DNA of 6,921 bases from Oscillospiraceae bacterium (GTDB lineage: Bacteria; Bacillota; Clostridia; Oscillospirales; Ruminococcaceae): the NCBI GenBank assembly GCA_031271475.1, contig JAISVP010000167.1, positions 1 to 6,921 on the forward strand, read 5' to 3'. This document shows, piece after piece, positions 6,688 through 6,921 of the stretch. The notes beneath the pieces are model-generated. The model was not told the DNA's origin. It was given only the letters and a program-made list of their open reading frames with translations, and ran no database searches. Position 1 is the stretch's first letter; each line of letters opens with the position of its first letter. The position numbers and the translations under genes are program-made.

Positions 6688-6716
6688 ATTATACTCTTAT
6701 TATGGTTAAACAACAA
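6688..6716 (-). promoter_or_regulatory. Promoter-like element upstream of the IS110 leader
   Basis: On the minus strand a perfect TATAAT (6693-6688) sits 17 bp downstream of TTGTTG (6716-6711), a 3-of-6 match to the -35 consensus. In IS110 relatives, joining of the element ends in the circular form can supply a better -35 box and switch on guide-RNA transcription. A good -10 with a weak -35 fits that pattern but does not prove it. Confidence 0.45.
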
Positions 6717-6729
6717 GCATAGATACCTT

Positions 6730-6743
6730 GCAGTTTGAACTGC
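6730..6743. repeat. Short inverted repeat near the upper end of the IS110 element
   Basis: GCAGT-TTGA-ACTGC is a perfect 5-bp stem with a 4-nt loop, about 25 bp inside the proposed element end. It has no T-run on either strand. It may be a subterminal structural element of the IS. Confidence 0.35.
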
Positions 6744-6768
6744 TTGAGTCTATAAATCTATTGTAGCA

Positions 6769-6781
6769 AAGGAGTTTGTCG
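6769..6781. repeat. Direct repeat copy at the upper-coordinate end of the IS110 element
   Basis: AAGGAGTTTGTCG, the partner of the copy at 5045-5057 with one mismatch. Joining the two flanks at this repeat restores one continuous plus-strand frame ending ...RYKEFVEIESGNEH at TAG 6805-6807. This weakly supports these as the insertion boundaries. Confidence 0.4.
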
Positions 6782-6921
6782 AGATTGAGAGCGGCAATGA
6801 ACATTAGACCTCCTCGGAAATTAAATCCGTGCTTCGTAATTGATAATGCCACAGATTAACGCCATACGCAAGCCGAAACGTCTACGGCGATTACGGTATT
6901 TAGCTGATGTAATTTTTAAAA
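6782..6921. other. Non-coding flank, no gene supported
   Basis: No frame longer than about 30 codons with support is visible on either strand. There are long-range inverted segments, CGTAAT (6835-6840) with ATTACG (6890-6895) and CGCC (6860-6863) with GGCG (6886-6889), which could form one imperfect structure of about 60 nt. It is not recognised as a known RNA, and the window ends too soon to judge. Confidence 0.4.

Larger units (their letters stand above)
5045..6781 (-). mobile_element. Decayed IS110-family insertion sequence (ends approximate)
   Basis: The centre is certain: a broken IS110-type recombinase gene on the minus strand. The outer limits are inferred from the 13-bp direct repeat at 5045-5057 and 6769-6781, giving about 1.73 kb. 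That is slightly long for the family but allows a roughly 290-bp non-coding region upstream of the gene and about 240 bp downstream, both rich in hairpins. No terminal inverted repeat is seen, which agrees with the family. The gene is too damaged to make full-length protein, so the copy should be immobile unless helped in trans. Confidence 0.5.

Noticed and set aside
6797..6838. Short plus-strand frame from ATG 6797, and a minus-strand frame behind GAGGAGG (6818-6812) starting ATG at 6807-6805
   Set aside because: Both are very short (14 and about 32 codons), unrecognised and lie at the window edge or run into the IS end. The AGGAGG near an ATG is suggestive but not enough.

Overview
The window looks like a low-GC Firmicute chromosome of the Ruminococcus/Oscillospiraceae type. 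The evidence is strong AGGAGG-like ribosome binding sites, a TTG start, a BspA-type leucine-rich repeat (LRR) surface protein ending in a type I dockerin, and an IS110-family insertion sequence. The species cannot be fixed from the sequence alone.

Layout. (1) Bases 2-1938, plus strand: a yebC/PmpR-family gene whose first codon(s) lie outside the window, then an FkbM-type methyltransferase gene read from TTG 775 behind a strong Shine-Dalgarno. (2) Bases 1935-4788, minus strand: a secreted BspA-like LRR/dockerin protein followed after 25 bp by a PHP-domain histidinol-phosphatase-like gene. No terminator is visible between them, so they look like one transcription unit. It is driven by a promoter with perfect TTGACA and TATAAT boxes 17 bp apart, at 4864-4892. 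The phosphatase gene and the methyltransferase gene converge and share a 4-bp overlap at their stops. (3) Bases about 5045-6781: a decayed IS110-family element on the minus strand. Its roughly 401-residue recombinase can be rebuilt across three 1-nt frameshifts and two nonsense codons. All four DEDD residues remain. It is flanked on both sides by non-coding, hairpin-rich DNA, and a 13-bp near-identical direct repeat lies at the apparent ends.

What is most worth a second look. The non-coding flanks of the dead IS110 recombinase hold RNA-like structure. One candidate is a chain of hairpins closed by a terminator-like stem and T-run, downstream of the recombinase gene (5096-5280). The other is a leader segment upstream of the gene with a promoter-like -10 box (about 6487-6716). 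Members of this family use an element-encoded guide RNA (bridge RNA/seekRNA), so either flank could be that RNA or its relic. The LRR protein is also of interest: it joins a surface-adhesin repeat array with a cellulosome-type docking module. Apart from these the genes are ordinary, and no new defence or metabolic system can be claimed.
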